From: Allomyces arbusculus
Lineage: Eukaryota > Blastocladiomycota > Blastocladiomycetes > Blastocladiales > Blastocladiaceae
Length of the DNA: 64,000 nucleotides
Assembly: GCA_027604705.1 (NCBI GenBank)
Contig: JADHYV010000036.1
Location: 62,001-126,000, forward strand
Direction of reading: 5' to 3'
The notes under the pieces are model-generated. The model was not told where the DNA came from, did no database searches, and saw nothing but the letters and a program-made list of their open reading frames with translations. This document shows, piece by piece, positions 21,001 to 32,212 of this stretch (position 1 is the stretch's first letter; each line of letters opens with the position of its first letter). The translations under genes and the position numbers were made by a program.

Positions 21001-22485
21001 ATGGCCTCCAATCCGGCCCCACCCACCACCGACGCCCCGCCGCCAGCCGACCCTGCTGCTGCCGCTCCTGCCGCGGCCCTTGCCGTGTCGCCCGAGGGCG
21101 CGCCCACCGTCGCCGCGTCGCTCATGGCCCAGATCGATGCGCTCGTGACGCCGCCCGAGGCCGCGCACGTTCTCGCCACGCTCCTGCAACACATTTGCAC
21201 GACCAACGACCGGCTCGCCGTGCACGAGCTCGGCCAATTGCACGCCGCGCTTATCCACCAGGCGGCGGCTGCCCGTGCCGCGGCCGCCGGCAGTGGACCG
21301 CCCACCCCGCCGCCGTACCACCCGCTGCCGCACGTGCACGCGACCTTCACGACCGTGACCCGATTCCATGCACGCGCGCCACCAGCCATCTCGATCGCGG
21401 CGTTTTTGACGCGGATCGTGCGGTACGCACCGTGCCCGACGGCCGTGCTGTTGGCTGTGCTCATGTACCTCGACCGGCTCGCGCACCGTCCGTCGCAGGC
21501 ATTGGTGGTCACGTCGGCCAACGTGCACCGGCTGCTCATCACCGCCGTCATGGTCGCGACCAAGTACTGGTCGGACGTGTTCTATACGAACGCACACTAC
21601 GCGAAGGTCGGTGGATTGCACGTCGCGCAGCTGAACCGGCTCGAACTCGACTTCTTGGCGCTGTTGGACTTTAACCTCGCGCTCGACCCTACCGAGTTTG
21701 TGCGGTACGCCGACCGGCTGCACGTGCACGCCGCAGCGGCCGCGGCGGCGAGGGACGCGACACAGGCCGCGGCAGTCGCCGTCGCCAATGCTGCTGTTGC
21801 TGCTGCTGCCGCTGCTGCCACTGCTGCTGCTGCTGCTGATCCGCGGGCACCGCCGGCTGGGCCCTTCGCCCGGTCCCCGCCGACCGCTCTCCCGGTCGTC
21901 CCGACCCCGGCGCCGTCGCCGCAAACGCACGTGCCCGTCCCGCTCGCCGCGTCTGCCGCCTCTTCCGACACCCTGCAAGTGCCGGGCACCGTCCCCGTCT
22001 CCAGCAGCCACTCGCCCGCGCCGCGCGTCCCGCGCCCGGGCCCCGCGCCGGCGCCGCAACGGCAAATTTCGGACCTCGACTTGCACAGCGACGTCGACGA
22101 CGACGATCCGACCCTCACGCCCGCGCAGCGCGCGGCGCTCGCGCAAATGCGCGCGGTCACGATCAACGAGGACAATGACGGGGACGTCGTCATGGACGAG
22201 GCCGAGAGTGCGGCGGCGGCAGCGCCTGCGTGGTCGCCGATCTTGGCCGCGGGCGCCGCGGTGACACGGACCCGCGCGTCGTCGTCCACCGCGGCGGGAA
22301 GTAGTAGTACCGGGTGGACCGCGACGGCGGCGCCGCGACTCGCGCGGAAGCGGTCGTCGGCGCGACGACCGACTGCTGCTGCAGCAGCGGCGGCAGGGGC
22401 AGGAGGAAGGCCACGCGCGAGTCCGCAGCCCGCGGCGGCGGCGGCGGCGGCGGTCGCGTCGCCGGCCGTTTTCCCCGTGGCATAA
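21001..22485 (+). CDS. Pho80/Pcl-like cyclin
   Basis: Single exon, 494 residues from MASNPAPPTTDA. The open frame extends far upstream, but the leader reads as C-rich low complexity and this ATG precedes the first conserved segment. The cyclin fold spans about residues 116-240: TFTTVTRFHARAPPAISIAAFLTRI, CPTAVLLAVLMYLDRL, VHRLLITAVMVATKYWSDVFYTN, then YAKVGGLHVAQLNRLELDFL and LLDFNLALDPTEF. These are the Pcl/Pho80 cyclin-box hallmarks, the partners of Pho85-type CDKs in phosphate and nutrient signalling. After the cyclin box come a poly-Ala stretch, a Pro-rich linker, an acidic patch (DVDDDDPTLTPAQRAAL) and a basic tail, all probably disordered. Confidence 0.88.
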   Translation: MASNPAPPTTDAPPPADPAAAAPAAALAVSPEGAPTVAASLMAQIDALVTPPEAAHVLATLLQHICTTNDRLAVHELGQLHAALIHQAAAARAAAAGSGPPTPPPYHPLPHVHATFTTVTRFHARAPPAISIAAFLTRIVRYAPCPTAVLLAVLMYLDRLAHRPSQALVVTSANVHRLLITAVMVATKYWSDVFYTNAHYAKVGGLHVAQLNRLELDFLALLDFNLALDPTEFVRYADRLHVHAAAAAAARDATQAAAVAVANAAVAAAAAAATAAAAADPRAPPAGPFARSPPTALPVVPTPAPSPQTHVPVPLAASAASSDTLQVPGTVPVSSSHSPAPRVPRPGPAPAPQRQISDLDLHSDVDDDDPTLTPAQRAALAQMRAVTINEDNDGDVVMDEAESAAAAAPAWSPILAAGAAVTRTRASSSTAAGSSSTGWTATAAPRLARKRSSARRPTAAAAAAAGAGGRPRASPQPAAAAAAAVASPAVFPVA

Positions 22486-22675
22486 TTGAGGATGGGTAGG
22501 AAGGGGATCGGTTTTTGTTGTGAAGTTTTATGCCTTGGGAGTATCCGAATGTGTGCGTGGGCTGCTCTGCTCATCTCCACGCCGTACCGTGCTGAATGAA
22601 TGTAAATACACCAAGACAGAGTCGTGCGCGCTGGGCAGACCCGTTTTCAATGCGGAAATTTCTTGCTTGACGGTG

Positions 22676-23502
22676 TCAGGAGGTGTCGGATTGGATCATG
22701 CCGTCGACGCGCGCAACGAGCTGCGCGACCAGCGTCTCGTACGCGATGCGCTCGTCGGCCGGGATGGAAGAGACGCAGTCTTCGAGGTGCACGCTCGCGG
22801 CGAGCCATGAGTCGATTAGTACCGGGTCGACGGGTGCCGCATCCCCACTTACGGTTGATCGGGGATTGATGGTCGCGAGTAATTGGGACACGGTCGCGAC
22901 TGGGTCGTTACTGGAGTCGCGGCACGCGGCCAGGACGCGCTGGAGGACGTCTGTGGCGGTGGGCGGCGGGGGCGACGCTTCGTTGCAGCGGTCGGGTTCA
23001 CGCACGGGGTTGGTGTCGGTGTCAGCGTCGGTGGCCGTGATGGGCGGCGGGACTGGAACTGAAACCGGGGCCGGGCTCGGTGCGAGACCGCACACGTCTC
23101 GGCGTGCAGTCACGGCGCGCAGGAGCAGCCTAGATGGGATGAGTGAGATAAATACCACGAACGATTCCGAGTCAAATCAGAAAGACGGACAGCAAGTACT
23201 GGTGCAGCCCGGCGAGCACCGGCGCGCGGGTCGGTGGAGTGCGCGTCCTCGCGCTCGTGCCAGCCGACTTGGGGCGTGCCGAGCGGCCAGCCGGGAGTCG
23301 GGCGGCGGTCGCGGCTGCAGCATGCGGGCGCTTGCGGCGGCGGGCAATGGCGACGGCCTACACACGACGGTTGTTGTTATCAGAAATCGGAGTGGCACGG
23401 TGAAAAGTCGGTGGAGAAGGTGCAGCGCACCACAGCGAGCTCGACTAGCGCGGGATGCAGCGGGGGGTTGGTCGTGGGCGTGGGCATGGTGGTCGGCGGC
23501 AT
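22676..23502 (-). CDS. Unidentified small protein (three-exon model)
   Basis: I do not recognise this gene. The best model has exons, in transcription order, 23502-23431, 23357-23200 and 23129-22676, giving 227 residues. Introns are 73 and 70 bases (donors GTGCGC and GTACTT, acceptors GTGTAG and CATCTAG) and all phases agree. The N-terminal half is basic (AVAIARRRKRPHAAA, then Arg/Pro-rich). The C-terminal 90 residues look globular and helical (TDVLQRVLAACRDSSNDPVATVSQLLATI and SWLAASVHLEDCVSSIPADERIAYETLVAQLVARVDGM). The last exon is the better supported part; the first exon and its donor are guesses. No signal peptide or membrane span is visible. Confidence 0.4.
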
Positions 23503-23899
23503 GATGGGAACGGGGCCCGGAGAGTGGATCGGTGCGCGGTGCACGGTTGCAAATGCACTTGCGGCGCCGTTGATGCCGGTCTTGGCTGCAATGATCTCGG
23601 TCTCGGCGCTGTCTCAGATTGTGGCGCAGGCCGCGATCGCGATCGTGCTGAGTCGTGGGCGCGCCCAAGGTCTCGCTCTTGGGCACCTTAACGCGATGTG
23701 GTCGTCTCGCACCGGAAAGACCGATGTCTCATGAGCAGGTGACTGGCACGTGGCAATCACGCCAAGGAAGCGACCAACGCCTCCACCGGCCGTCCTTCTT
23801 GCAGATCAAACGACGCGGACCTCGACCACGACGACGAAAGCGACGATCAACCGCACCAACTTCCTGCACCAACGATCTCACGCCGCTTAGTCGTGCACC
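23503..23899. other. Divergent promoter region upstream of the Snf5-like gene
   Basis: About 400 bases between the start of the small minus-strand gene and the Snf5-like gene. No gene or obvious TATA box seen. Confidence 0.4.
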
Positions 23900-25974
23900 A
23901 TGTCCTCCGCGACTCCGCGCGCGCACGCGCGCCAGTACACGGCACGCGGCCAGCCCGCTGCCGCCACGGCCTACCCGACCACCACCCCGGCTGCAGCCTA
24001 CCGCGGGTCCGCACACGCCAGCGCCATGCCCATGCGCACAGTGCCGATGGCCATGCCCGCTCCGGTACCCACGATCCCACGCAAGCGCGCGTTTGCCGAG
24101 TCCGACTATGCGAACCGCGTCCGCATGCTCCCGAATGGCCTCGTCGTCCCGAGCAGCTTTGCCAAGGAAGAGCCCGACGTCGACGTGGACGACTTGTCTG
24201 GTACGTTTCCGTGCTTGTCCACCCGGACTTGACCCGCAGGTGGAGCTGATGGATGGATGCTCCCGTAATAGACGACGAGGTTGACGTCGCTCGCCCGCGC
24301 CGCGCCGCCGCGAAAGCCGCGCAGCTCTCGTTCCACGACACGCCCAGCTCGGCATCGACGCCGCGCGGGCCGACACTCGCGGGTCCACCGGCGCTCTCGG
24401 CCAAGCGCGCGCGCCGGCACACGAATTACTTGACCGTGCATGCGTACACGCCCGCGCAGCGTGCGGCCGCGGCGGACTTGCGCGAATTGCTGGTCCCAAT
24501 CAAGCTCGAGCTCGACCTCGACGGGTACAAGCTGCGCGACCTGTTTGTCTGGAACGTGCGCGAGGCCATGGTCTCGCCCGAGAAGTTTGCTGAAATCATG
24601 TGCACCGATCTGGGTCTGGCGCCCAAATTCGTGCCAATTATTGCGATGAGTATCCGGAACCAGATTGACGAGTGCGTGGAGCTTGGTGCAGAGTTGGTCG
24701 ACGACGTGGCCTGGGACGAGCCGCTGGTGGTGGAGGTACACAGATTGCGGTTTATGCACGGTTACGTCGTCAATGAGTCCACTCACTCATTTCTCCCTCG
24801 ACCAGATCGAAGTCCTCATTGGCCGTGTCCTCGTGCGCGACCGGTTCGAGTGGGACCCGCAGGGCACACTCACGCCCGAACAATTCGCGCGGACGACCTG
24901 CGCCGACCTCGGTCTCGCCGGGGAATACGTTCCACTCCTTGCCGCCGCCACGCGCGACGCCATCCATCGGCAACTCCGCGACCGACTGCACGGCCACATG
25001 GCGCCACCACCCGCGCGTGTTCCGCCGATCCACCGTCCCGCGCGCGACGCCGACGAATGGGCGCCCACCCTCGACGTGCTCGATGCGGGCGACTTGGAAA
25101 AGCACGCGTCAAAGGACGAGCGCGAGTCGCGCCGGGCGCGCCGCGAGACGGCGCGGGCGGCGCATGCAGCCACGCGCAGGAAGTGGAGTGCGGTCACGGC
25201 AAATGTCGAGGAGATGCGCAAGTTGGAGAACGCGATTGAGTTGGCGACACTGCTTGCGCATCCGGCGACGGCCGCGTCCGTCGTGGCGGCGACGAAGATG
25301 GCTGCTGGGGGTGCAGTTGGGGTTGGAGCGACCGCCACAGCGCCGCCCGTTCCAGCAGCACGGGCTCGTGCGAACGCGAATGTGACTTCTACGCCGCGCG
25401 CCACGACCGGGCGCTCGAATCGGTCGTCCGTGCCGGCTTCCGGTGGCCTGACCACTGCCGCGGCGTCCCCTGCGGCGTCGCGCCGCGATCGTGGTCCACG
25501 GTTCGCGACCGAGTTGCCGCCGCCCGTCACGAACCGGCTCATCAAGGGGCTCTCGCTGGTGGACCAGGAACAGTGGCGGTGCGCTCATTGCGGGATCGAT
25601 GCGACGAGGACGCTCTCAATTCGGCGTGGGCCCACTGGGCCGCGGTCACTTTGGTACGATGTACTCTAGTGTGAAGGAACGGCAGTGCAGGGGCACGGAC
25701 TGATCTGACATGTGGATGAATTAGCAACGCGTGCGGGATCAGGTACTCGACCGACGGGATGTTGCCGCTGCAGCGGCAAGGCCGGTACACGGCGCTCTAC
25801 CACCGCAAGTCGTCGAGTTCCACGACGGGCGCAACGGCTGTGGCCCCGGCAAGTTCGTCTTTGGCGGCTGCGGCACCACCTGCTGTCTCTCCCGCAGTAC
25901 CCCCCGCTGCGCCGGCGGCAGCAGCAGCAGCAGCAGACGAGAGCGCTCAGACGAGGGCAGCGGAATCGTTGTGA
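23900..25974 (+). CDS. SWI/SNF or RSC subunit Snf5/Sfh1 with C-terminal GATA-type zinc finger
   Basis: Exons 23900-24200, 24272-24735, 24806-25653, 25725-25974; 620 residues; all donors begin GTAC. The two SNF5 repeats are residues about 185-250 (LLVPIKLELDLDGYKLRDLFVWNVREAMVSPEKFAEIMCTDLGL) and about 256-310 (IEVLIGRVLVRDRFEWDP and TPEQFARTTCADLGLAGEYV), each with the family's W-x-x...F-A...C-x-D/E-L-G-L pattern. Repeat two is completed only after splicing. The last intron splits a Cys codon and creates a GATA-type finger: CAHC-x20-CNAC followed by GIRY (about residues 518-550). The protein is the core subunit contacting the nucleosome acidic patch. The zinc finger suggests added DNA or protein contacts. 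The tail is Ala/Ser/Pro-rich. Snf5 versus Sfh1 cannot be decided here. Confidence 0.92.
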
Positions 25975-26665
25975 ACGGCTGTATGAATACGGCAGTTTTG
26001 ATTTGAGACACGCACGCTTCGTGGTCGACTTGCCTGGCCTCGGCATGTCTTGGCGGACCGGCCAGTCGTGCTCATCCACCCACACCCACAGCCACAGGGC
26101 GGAACAGATAACAGGTGCTCCAGGTCCGCCCCCATGTTGTCCACCCGGTCGTGCGCCCAGACTCTGTCAACTGTAGCATTCTTGAGAGCAGGCCATCGGC
26201 TGGGTCACGTCAATCCAGCGTGGCAGTATTTGAGCAGCAGCTTGTTGAACCCCAGCTCTGCTGGACGGCGGATACCTACAGGCGCCGCAGTTCGTGTGTC
26301 GCGACGCTCACTCGCCGGGCGAAAGTTATGATCCACCACTGATTCTCGGATTGTCGTTGGGTTTCTTGGCGTGCCCGCTTCACCGCTGCGACGCGTCCCT
26401 GCGGTCGCCCACCTGCTTCAAAAATTCGGCCGGCGGCCAACACGACGCCCCTCCCTGTTGGCCCTTGGCACGCCCTGGCGAACCACGTCAAATTTTGGCC
26501 GATCCCGCAACAGGATCCCAACTCTTTGCATTCTCTTGGCGCGCGTCCACGACCAGCATCCACAAGCCCATCAGCCCACGACGACGAACCGACACCAATT
26601 CGGCAACACGGTTCACGCAACTACCAGCAATTTTGTGCCTCAAGACCTTCACCTGAACCCGAACC
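25975..26665. other. Intergenic between Snf5-like and Sft2 genes
   Basis: About 690 bases, less GC-rich than the genes. No ORF with recognisable content and no RNA gene seen; it holds the 3' end of one gene and the promoter of the next. Confidence 0.5.
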
Positions 26666-27441
26666 ATGCGCAACCCATTCTCGAATATGGAGGCCGGCGG
26701 CACCGGTGGCGATGGCGGCGGGCTCATGGACGACGTGGTCCGTTCAGCAACAGCAGCATCCATTCCATTCCGCCCCGACCAAGTCCACCAACCATGAATC
26801 GAATTGCCGTCCACCTCTAGTCGTGCGGGTCGATGAAGCTTTCGCGCAAGCAGCGGCTTATCGGCTTTGGCGTGTGCTTTGTTCTCGGATTCGTGATTTC
26901 GCTGCTTGTCCGTCTCTCCGCCACGCCGCATTTGCGCCGCTGCCATTGCTGACACGTACCTCCCGCCCCCGCGCTAGTCGTTCCTGAGCATGGCCACGGG
27001 CAACCTGGCCGGGTTCGCCGTGCTCTACACGTTTGGCAACATCACGTCGCTGTGCAGTACCGGTTTCCTGACTGGTCCAGCCAAGCAAATCAAAAACATG
27101 TTTGACGAGACGCGCCGCACCGCGACGATTGTGTTTCTCGGTGTCATGGTGCTGACGCTCGTTGTGGCGTTTACGGTACGTTCTGCTTGCTGCGGTGCGG
27201 TGCGAGGGATGGGGAATTCAGAGCTCACGTCGCGCGTGTAGACCAAGCTCGCGATTCTCTGCCTCGTCTTCAGTCTGATCCAGTTCCTCGCGCTCTTCTG
27301 TACGTTGCGGCTGCGGTCGTGCGCGTTGTGGAGGACCAAAATGCTCACGATTTGCTTTTGTTCTCAGGGTACTCGGCCTCGTATATTCCGTTTGCACGAG
27401 CGGCCATCAAGCGCATGGTCGGTATGGGAGGATCGTCCTGA
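26666..27441 (+). CDS. SFT2: Sft2-like Golgi vesicle transport protein
   Basis: Exons 26666-26734, 26821-26907, 26978-27175, 27242-27299, 27368-27441; 161 residues, the usual size. Four membrane segments: RLIGFGVCFVLGFVISLL, LAGFAVLYTFGNITSL, TIVFLGVMVLTLVVAF and LAILCLVFSLIQFLALFW. Family landmarks are SKQ-like KLSRKQRL before the first span, GNLAGFAVLYTFGNI, STGFLTGPAKQIKNMF and the C-terminal WYSASYIPFARAAIK, where the Trp codon is split by the last intron. Sft2 proteins sit in the late Golgi and help endosome-derived vesicles fuse. The first donor is uncertain: GTGGTC at 26735 gives a normal 86-base intron, while GTCCAC at 26783 would give a 38-base one and 16 more residues. Confidence 0.92.
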
Positions 27442-28189
27442 TTTGGTTTGGGCAACGAGGATGACCTATGTCAGATGAAGACTTTCGTGGTTGTTGGTGT
27501 TTGTTTTCTGGAGCTGGGGATCCACTGCTCATGCAACGACAGAGGTACAGAGCACAATCGAGCCAGAGCGCCTTCCACAAGTTCACGGGGTTACGACCAC
27601 ACGATCGTTCCCATAAAGCCAGCAAAATAGTGCGTGTGTCTGTGCTTCAAGCGACCAGCATGCTATCAGAAAGCACCTTATCGCATAAAGTCAGCAATAG
27701 CAATGGGCCTCGGACACTATCTAGCGAATTGTTGAGGTAGTCAACATCCCGCGCGTGAACGCAGTTCTGTTGTCCCTATCTAAAGTAACAATATTCGTCA
27801 CCGGCAAGAGAAACTTTCAAGGTGGAGGACCAGAGGCGGTTTTGTGGTGCGAGCTGCGATGGTTGCCATGGTGATGGATCACATGTAGTGTGGAAACCAA
27901 TGACGTGGCCCTTTCCTTCAGCCTCTTCCCTGTTCGATTCGAACCTCACACCGCGTTGGCTGGGTGTTGATCAAAAAACACTGATGTCTAATTTGATGCC
28001 AGTTGCAGGTTCTCCAGCGGTGACAATCACGTGGTGGTTCCGGCCAACTACCAACTCCACCACTATCCAAAACCAATGGCAAATGCAATCAAGTGGGTGG
28101 AGAACTATCCTGGTGCCAATGCCGACCCCTGGCCGTGATCCAGTCCGGTCAAACTGAATGCGATTGATCAGGCGGCACTTGTTCACCCC
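27442..28189. other. Intergenic between Sft2 and subtilase genes (tail to tail)
   Basis: About 750 bases of lower GC content between two convergent 3' ends. No coding or RNA feature seen. Confidence 0.5.
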
Positions 28190-29446
28190 TCACTGCTTCA
28201 CGTATGCGAGCTTGTTGGGTGACCCAGTCCCGGCTGACTGAACCACGTTCGGCGTCGAGTCTGCAATCAACTCGGCCACAATCGTCGCGACCGACGCGTT
28301 CGGGTTCTGTCCCACCAACAGCGCGGCCACGCCCGCCACATGCGCCGCGGCCATTGACGTGCCCGACAATGTGTTCGTCCCACCATTATTCCACGTCGAC
28401 GTGATCGCCGTGCCCGGCGCAAAAATGTCAATACATGTCCCGTAATTCGACGAACTCGCCCGCGTGTCCGTCTTGGTCGTAGCGGCCACCGTCACCGCCG
28501 ACGGTTCCGACGCCGGACTCGTGTTGCACGCGCTCGTGTTGTCGCCGCCGGCCGCGACCACAAACACGACCCCGGCCGACGTGGCCGCCTTGACGGCGTT
28601 GTTGACCGCCGCGGAAAAGGTGCCGCCGAGAGAGAGGTTGGCGACGACGGTCTTGTTCTTGGCCTTGGCTTGGCCGGCCACCCAGTTGATGCCGGAAATC
28701 ACCCCCGCCGTCGACCCACTGCCGTCCGGGCCGAGCACTTTGACGGCGATCAGGTTCGCGCGCTTGGCGACGCCGTAGGTCGTGGATCCGATTGTACCCG
28801 CAACGTGCGTGCCGTGCCCATTCTCGTCCTTGTCGACGCAGCCGTCACAGGTCGTCGTGCCCCATTTCGCGCGGCCGCCAAAGTCCGGGTGCGCCGTGTA
28901 GATCTGAGATGGGAAGGTGATGTGAGCGGGGACCGCATCGCCAGATTACCCACCATTCGCTGCCCAAACATTACGCACCCCCGTGTCGACAACGTACACG
29001 TCGACCCCAGCCCCCGCCGAGTCCGGGTACGTGTAAGGCTTGGTCAAGTCAAGCGCGCGCTCGGAAATCCGGACCAAACCCCACGGCGCACCCGATTGCG
29101 AACCCGACGCGTAGACCGTGCCAACCGGCTCGACTGCCGCGACTTTGCCATTTTTCTTGAGCTTGGTCACGAGCGACGGCGAGAAATAGCCCGCGTAGCC
29201 CTTGAACGCGTCGGAGATAGCATAATGGCGCGCGATGGAAGACTCGATGAAATCACCGGTGCGCTCTTGAGCGTTTTCGCGCGCAACCTCGGCCGAGAGA
29301 ACGCGGTCAAAGGACAATTTGTCGGTCGTTGGGTTGAGAGTGACAATGTACTGGTTCGGGTACGGGTTGTTGGTAGGGACCGACGCCGCGAGCGTTTGGA
29401 CGGCTAAGAGTGCTGTCGCAAGGAGGGCGAGGAGCGGGAGCGTCAT
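28190..29446 (-). CDS. Secreted subtilisin-like serine protease (proteinase K family, S8A) with altered oxyanion hole
   Basis: Exons in transcription order: 29446-28979 and 28903-28190; 75-base intron with donor GTGCGT; 393 residues. MTLPLLALLATALLAVQTLAA is a signal peptide. Residues about 30-115 are an I9 propeptide (YIVTLNPT...YFSPSLVTKLKKNGKVAAVEP). The catalytic triad is visible: Asp in VYVVDTG, His in NGHGTHVAGT, Ser in SGTSMAAAHVAG. It aligns over its length with proteinase K (TYGVAKRANLIAVKVLGPDGSG, SPASEPSAVTV, SSNYGTCIDIFAPGT). At the site where proteinase K has the oxyanion-hole Asn (AAGNNN) this protein reads AAGGDN, and the Pro after the catalytic Ser loop (SMATPH) is Ala. Both are normally strongly conserved, so activity may be lowered. 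An upstream ATG would extend the N terminus by 39 residues but would bury the signal peptide. Confidence 0.92.
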
Positions 29447-30057
29447 CTCGAGGTCAAAAGTGGGCTGGCCAATGCGTTTCACGATTCGTGGAAGCAAACG
29501 ATTGATCAACTCTTCTAGGAGCACGACGCAGGTCTGGACGCGGAGGGCGCGGGCGAACGCCATATGTATTGAAAACGTGCGTGCCGAGGGATAAAGGTTG
29601 CACGCGCTTCAAAATCGTCAATGGCTGAGCACGCACGCGACAGATTCGAGTTTGGCCCAAAAATGATTAAGGAGCACACGCTTCTATTCCAGAACCATAG
29701 CCGATCACAGCATCGCACATCCGATTCCTATGAAATGGCGAGCCGTGAAGCACCCGTGTTGATGGCCGAGTGCAGCGCGGGCCAGTCGATCTGACGCAAC
29801 TATGGAGTGTCATCGAAGTCCTTGTCACGCGCGTTCACCATCAACATGAACCGCGCCGACCGCGAACACGACATCGAAGGGTGGCCAATACCTGATGTGG
29901 ACGCTATGAGTGGCGACCGGAAATGTTCTTCGTGCTACGTGCTGCCCACCAGAACCACAGGGTCGACCGCACTTCCATCACCGATTGACGAAAGGCCGAC
30001 ACATCTCCGGCTCATAATCCTTGCAAATTACTGATACAAACCCTTCTCCACCACCCC
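29447..30057. other. Intergenic between subtilase and ITFG1 genes
   Basis: About 610 bases including the subtilase promoter and the 3' end of the ITFG1-like gene. Nothing else seen. Confidence 0.45.
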
Positions 30058-32212
30058 TCAAATCCAAAAAATCTTATCCCGCTCGTCCTCGCGCTTCTCC
30101 AACCACTGCAGCCCGGCCGTGACCACCCCCAAAACCACAATCGTCGCCAACAGCACCGCCAAGACATTGAGCGCGTACGCCGTCGGGTTCAGGAACAGCT
30201 CCATGCGCCACGGCTGCTCGTTGGCTCCCGCGGCCCGCGGGTAAATCACAAGCTGCGAGTTTGGGATGATGCCCGTGAACGTGGCACGGTCCGTGGCCGA
30301 CTCGTTCCCGGCGACCCGACGCGAGACGCCCACGGCCAGTTCCTCGATGTAGTTGTTGGTACGCCCGAGACCGGAAAAGGCGTAAGGGAGTTGCATGGCC
30401 CACGAGGAGGTTTGGTAGGTTTGCGTGCCTAGGGTGAGAACGCATGAGTGTGAGTCGAGGGTGAGCTTAACGTGCAAGTGCGGGTGCTGATGAACGTCAG
30501 GCGTACTCTGCATGGCCTTCTTGGCGCCCGTCGTGTCGATCACGGTGAACTTGAAGCTCGACCCGATCGCGTTCAGCGCGTGCGCCTGGCAGTTTTGCGT
30601 GCACGTCGTGCCCGTCGCGAGGGTCTTGATGAAGAACGCGTCGTTTTGGAATGTGTTTTCGTAAATGCTCGCGACGGGCCGGCCGTCGACTTCGGACGCG
30701 ACTATGATGTCAAACGAACCCTATCCAGGCGCCGCAAACACGGTCAGCAACGCTGTAAATGTGGTGGAAAAGGCAAGGGAGAACCCGTACATTTTCGCCA
30801 TAGTCGAACCAGTACGCGTCCGTGACCCCCGGCCCCGCATCCACCGCGTGCGCGACAGGCACAAACGTGCGCGGGCTCGCACACGCGGTCGCAGCCCCAA
30901 CGCACGGCGTATTCCCGAGCAGGTACAGTTTCCCGTCGGCCACAAACAACACGTCCGGGTACCCGTCGAGATTGTAGTCGCCGAGTCGGATCCGACCCAT
31001 CTTCGACCCGCCCTTGGCCAACGGGATCGGAGCAATCATCGGGTTGGCGAAATCCAGCACGAAATCCGGATCTGCTGAGCACAAATCCGACATCGGCCGA
31101 CAAACGGTACCCGAGGGTGTGGTCGCAGAACACGACGGCATTTGCCGGTTCCACGCGACGTACAGGTCGCACCTGTCGGCCGTGCACACGGAGAAGACTG
31201 CGTCGAGCGACCCGTTCGCGTCCATATCGGCGAACGCGACAAGGCCGGCATTCGGCGGGAGCGACCCGTGCCGCGCGAGCGTCCAGGTGCTGTCGTCGCC
31301 GGCGATCCAGACCTGGTACGAGTGGTCGGCGCACGTCAGGAACAGATCGGGCTTGCAGTCGCCGTTCACGTCGACAAACGCGTTGGCGTGTTTCTGCGCG
31401 GGCATGCACATGCCGTCGGGCGCCGGGTACGGGCGTAGGGTTGGGCCGGGTGCGGTGAGCCATAGCATCGCGCTCGTACTCTCGGAGTGTGGCACGCCGA
31501 GCAGGTCGGCGGTCATGTCGCCGTTGTAATCAAGGAGGGTCGGTTCGCTGAGCGCCATAGATGCGAGCGGGTTCGCGTCAACGGCGAGGTAGGTCAGGTT
31601 GCCGAGGCTGCGATGCAAGGCAAGACTGTATCGCGCGTCGTCGGGCTGGTTCGTGTCGGTGCGCAGTGTCACGAGCAGATCGAGCAGGCCGTCGCCATCG
31701 AGATCGATGGTCACGACGCCAGCGGCGGGTGCGGGGAGGTTGATTTGCGAGGACGAGACTGGTTGAAATGCCTTGATTTCTAGCAATGCAGGGTAGAACG
31801 TGAGCAAAGAACGAAACCGGTGCTATCGTGTGCCATGAGCGCAGAACATACTTGGCCTCCAAGTGTGCACTTGGAGCTGCTTCATGGTCGCGTCGGCGAC
31901 GACAATGTCGGTGCTACAAGCGATCGTCGACGTCAGATCAAAGGTCAAACGCTTCCAAATCGATCAATTCCCGACCACATACAATTTGTCGCCGTCCAGG
32001 TCGCCAAAAGCGACAGCATGGCCCGGAATGGCTTGGCGCAGCACAAACGTGTTGTGCACGGGTACGGCTGACATGCTTGCTGCCTTGGCATCGCTGGTGG
32101 CGTAGGCAGTCGTCGCGAGGAGGCCGACCAGGACGAGCAGTGTCGTTGCAGCCGCAGCTGATGCTGTGCGCGGCCGTGGTCGCCTCCTCGGCGGGTTCAT
32201 GGCGTGGTCCAT
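30058..32212 (-). CDS. ITFG1/TIP-like FG-GAP repeat membrane protein
   Basis: Exons in transcription order: 32212-31983, 31913-31852, 31779-30791, 30720-30507, 30428-30058; 621 residues. MDHAMNPPRRRPRPRTAS precedes a signal segment TTLLVLVGLLATTAYA. The lumenal part carries FG-GAP (integrin-alpha-like) calcium-binding repeats: AFGDLDGDKFTDIVVAD (formed across intron 1), IDLDGDGLLDLLVT, LDYNGDMTADLLG, VDVNGDCKPDLFLT, FADMDANGSLDAVFS, LGDYNLDGYPDVLFV. A conserved pre-membrane region (MQLPYAFSGLGRTNNYIEELAVGVSR, IIPNSQLVIYP) leads to one C-terminal span (NVLAVLLATIVVLGVVTAGLQW) and a short charged tail. This is the layout of animal T-cell immunomodulatory protein/ITFG1. Intron 4 (78 bases) is a multiple of three and could be read through, but its GTACG donor and the alignment favour removal. 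Function in fungi is unknown. Confidence 0.9.

Noticed and set aside
30429-30506. Reading the ITFG1 frame straight through this 78-base segment
   Set aside because: It is open, but starts GTACG, ends CTAG and adds residues that break the alignment with ITFG1; treated as an intron.
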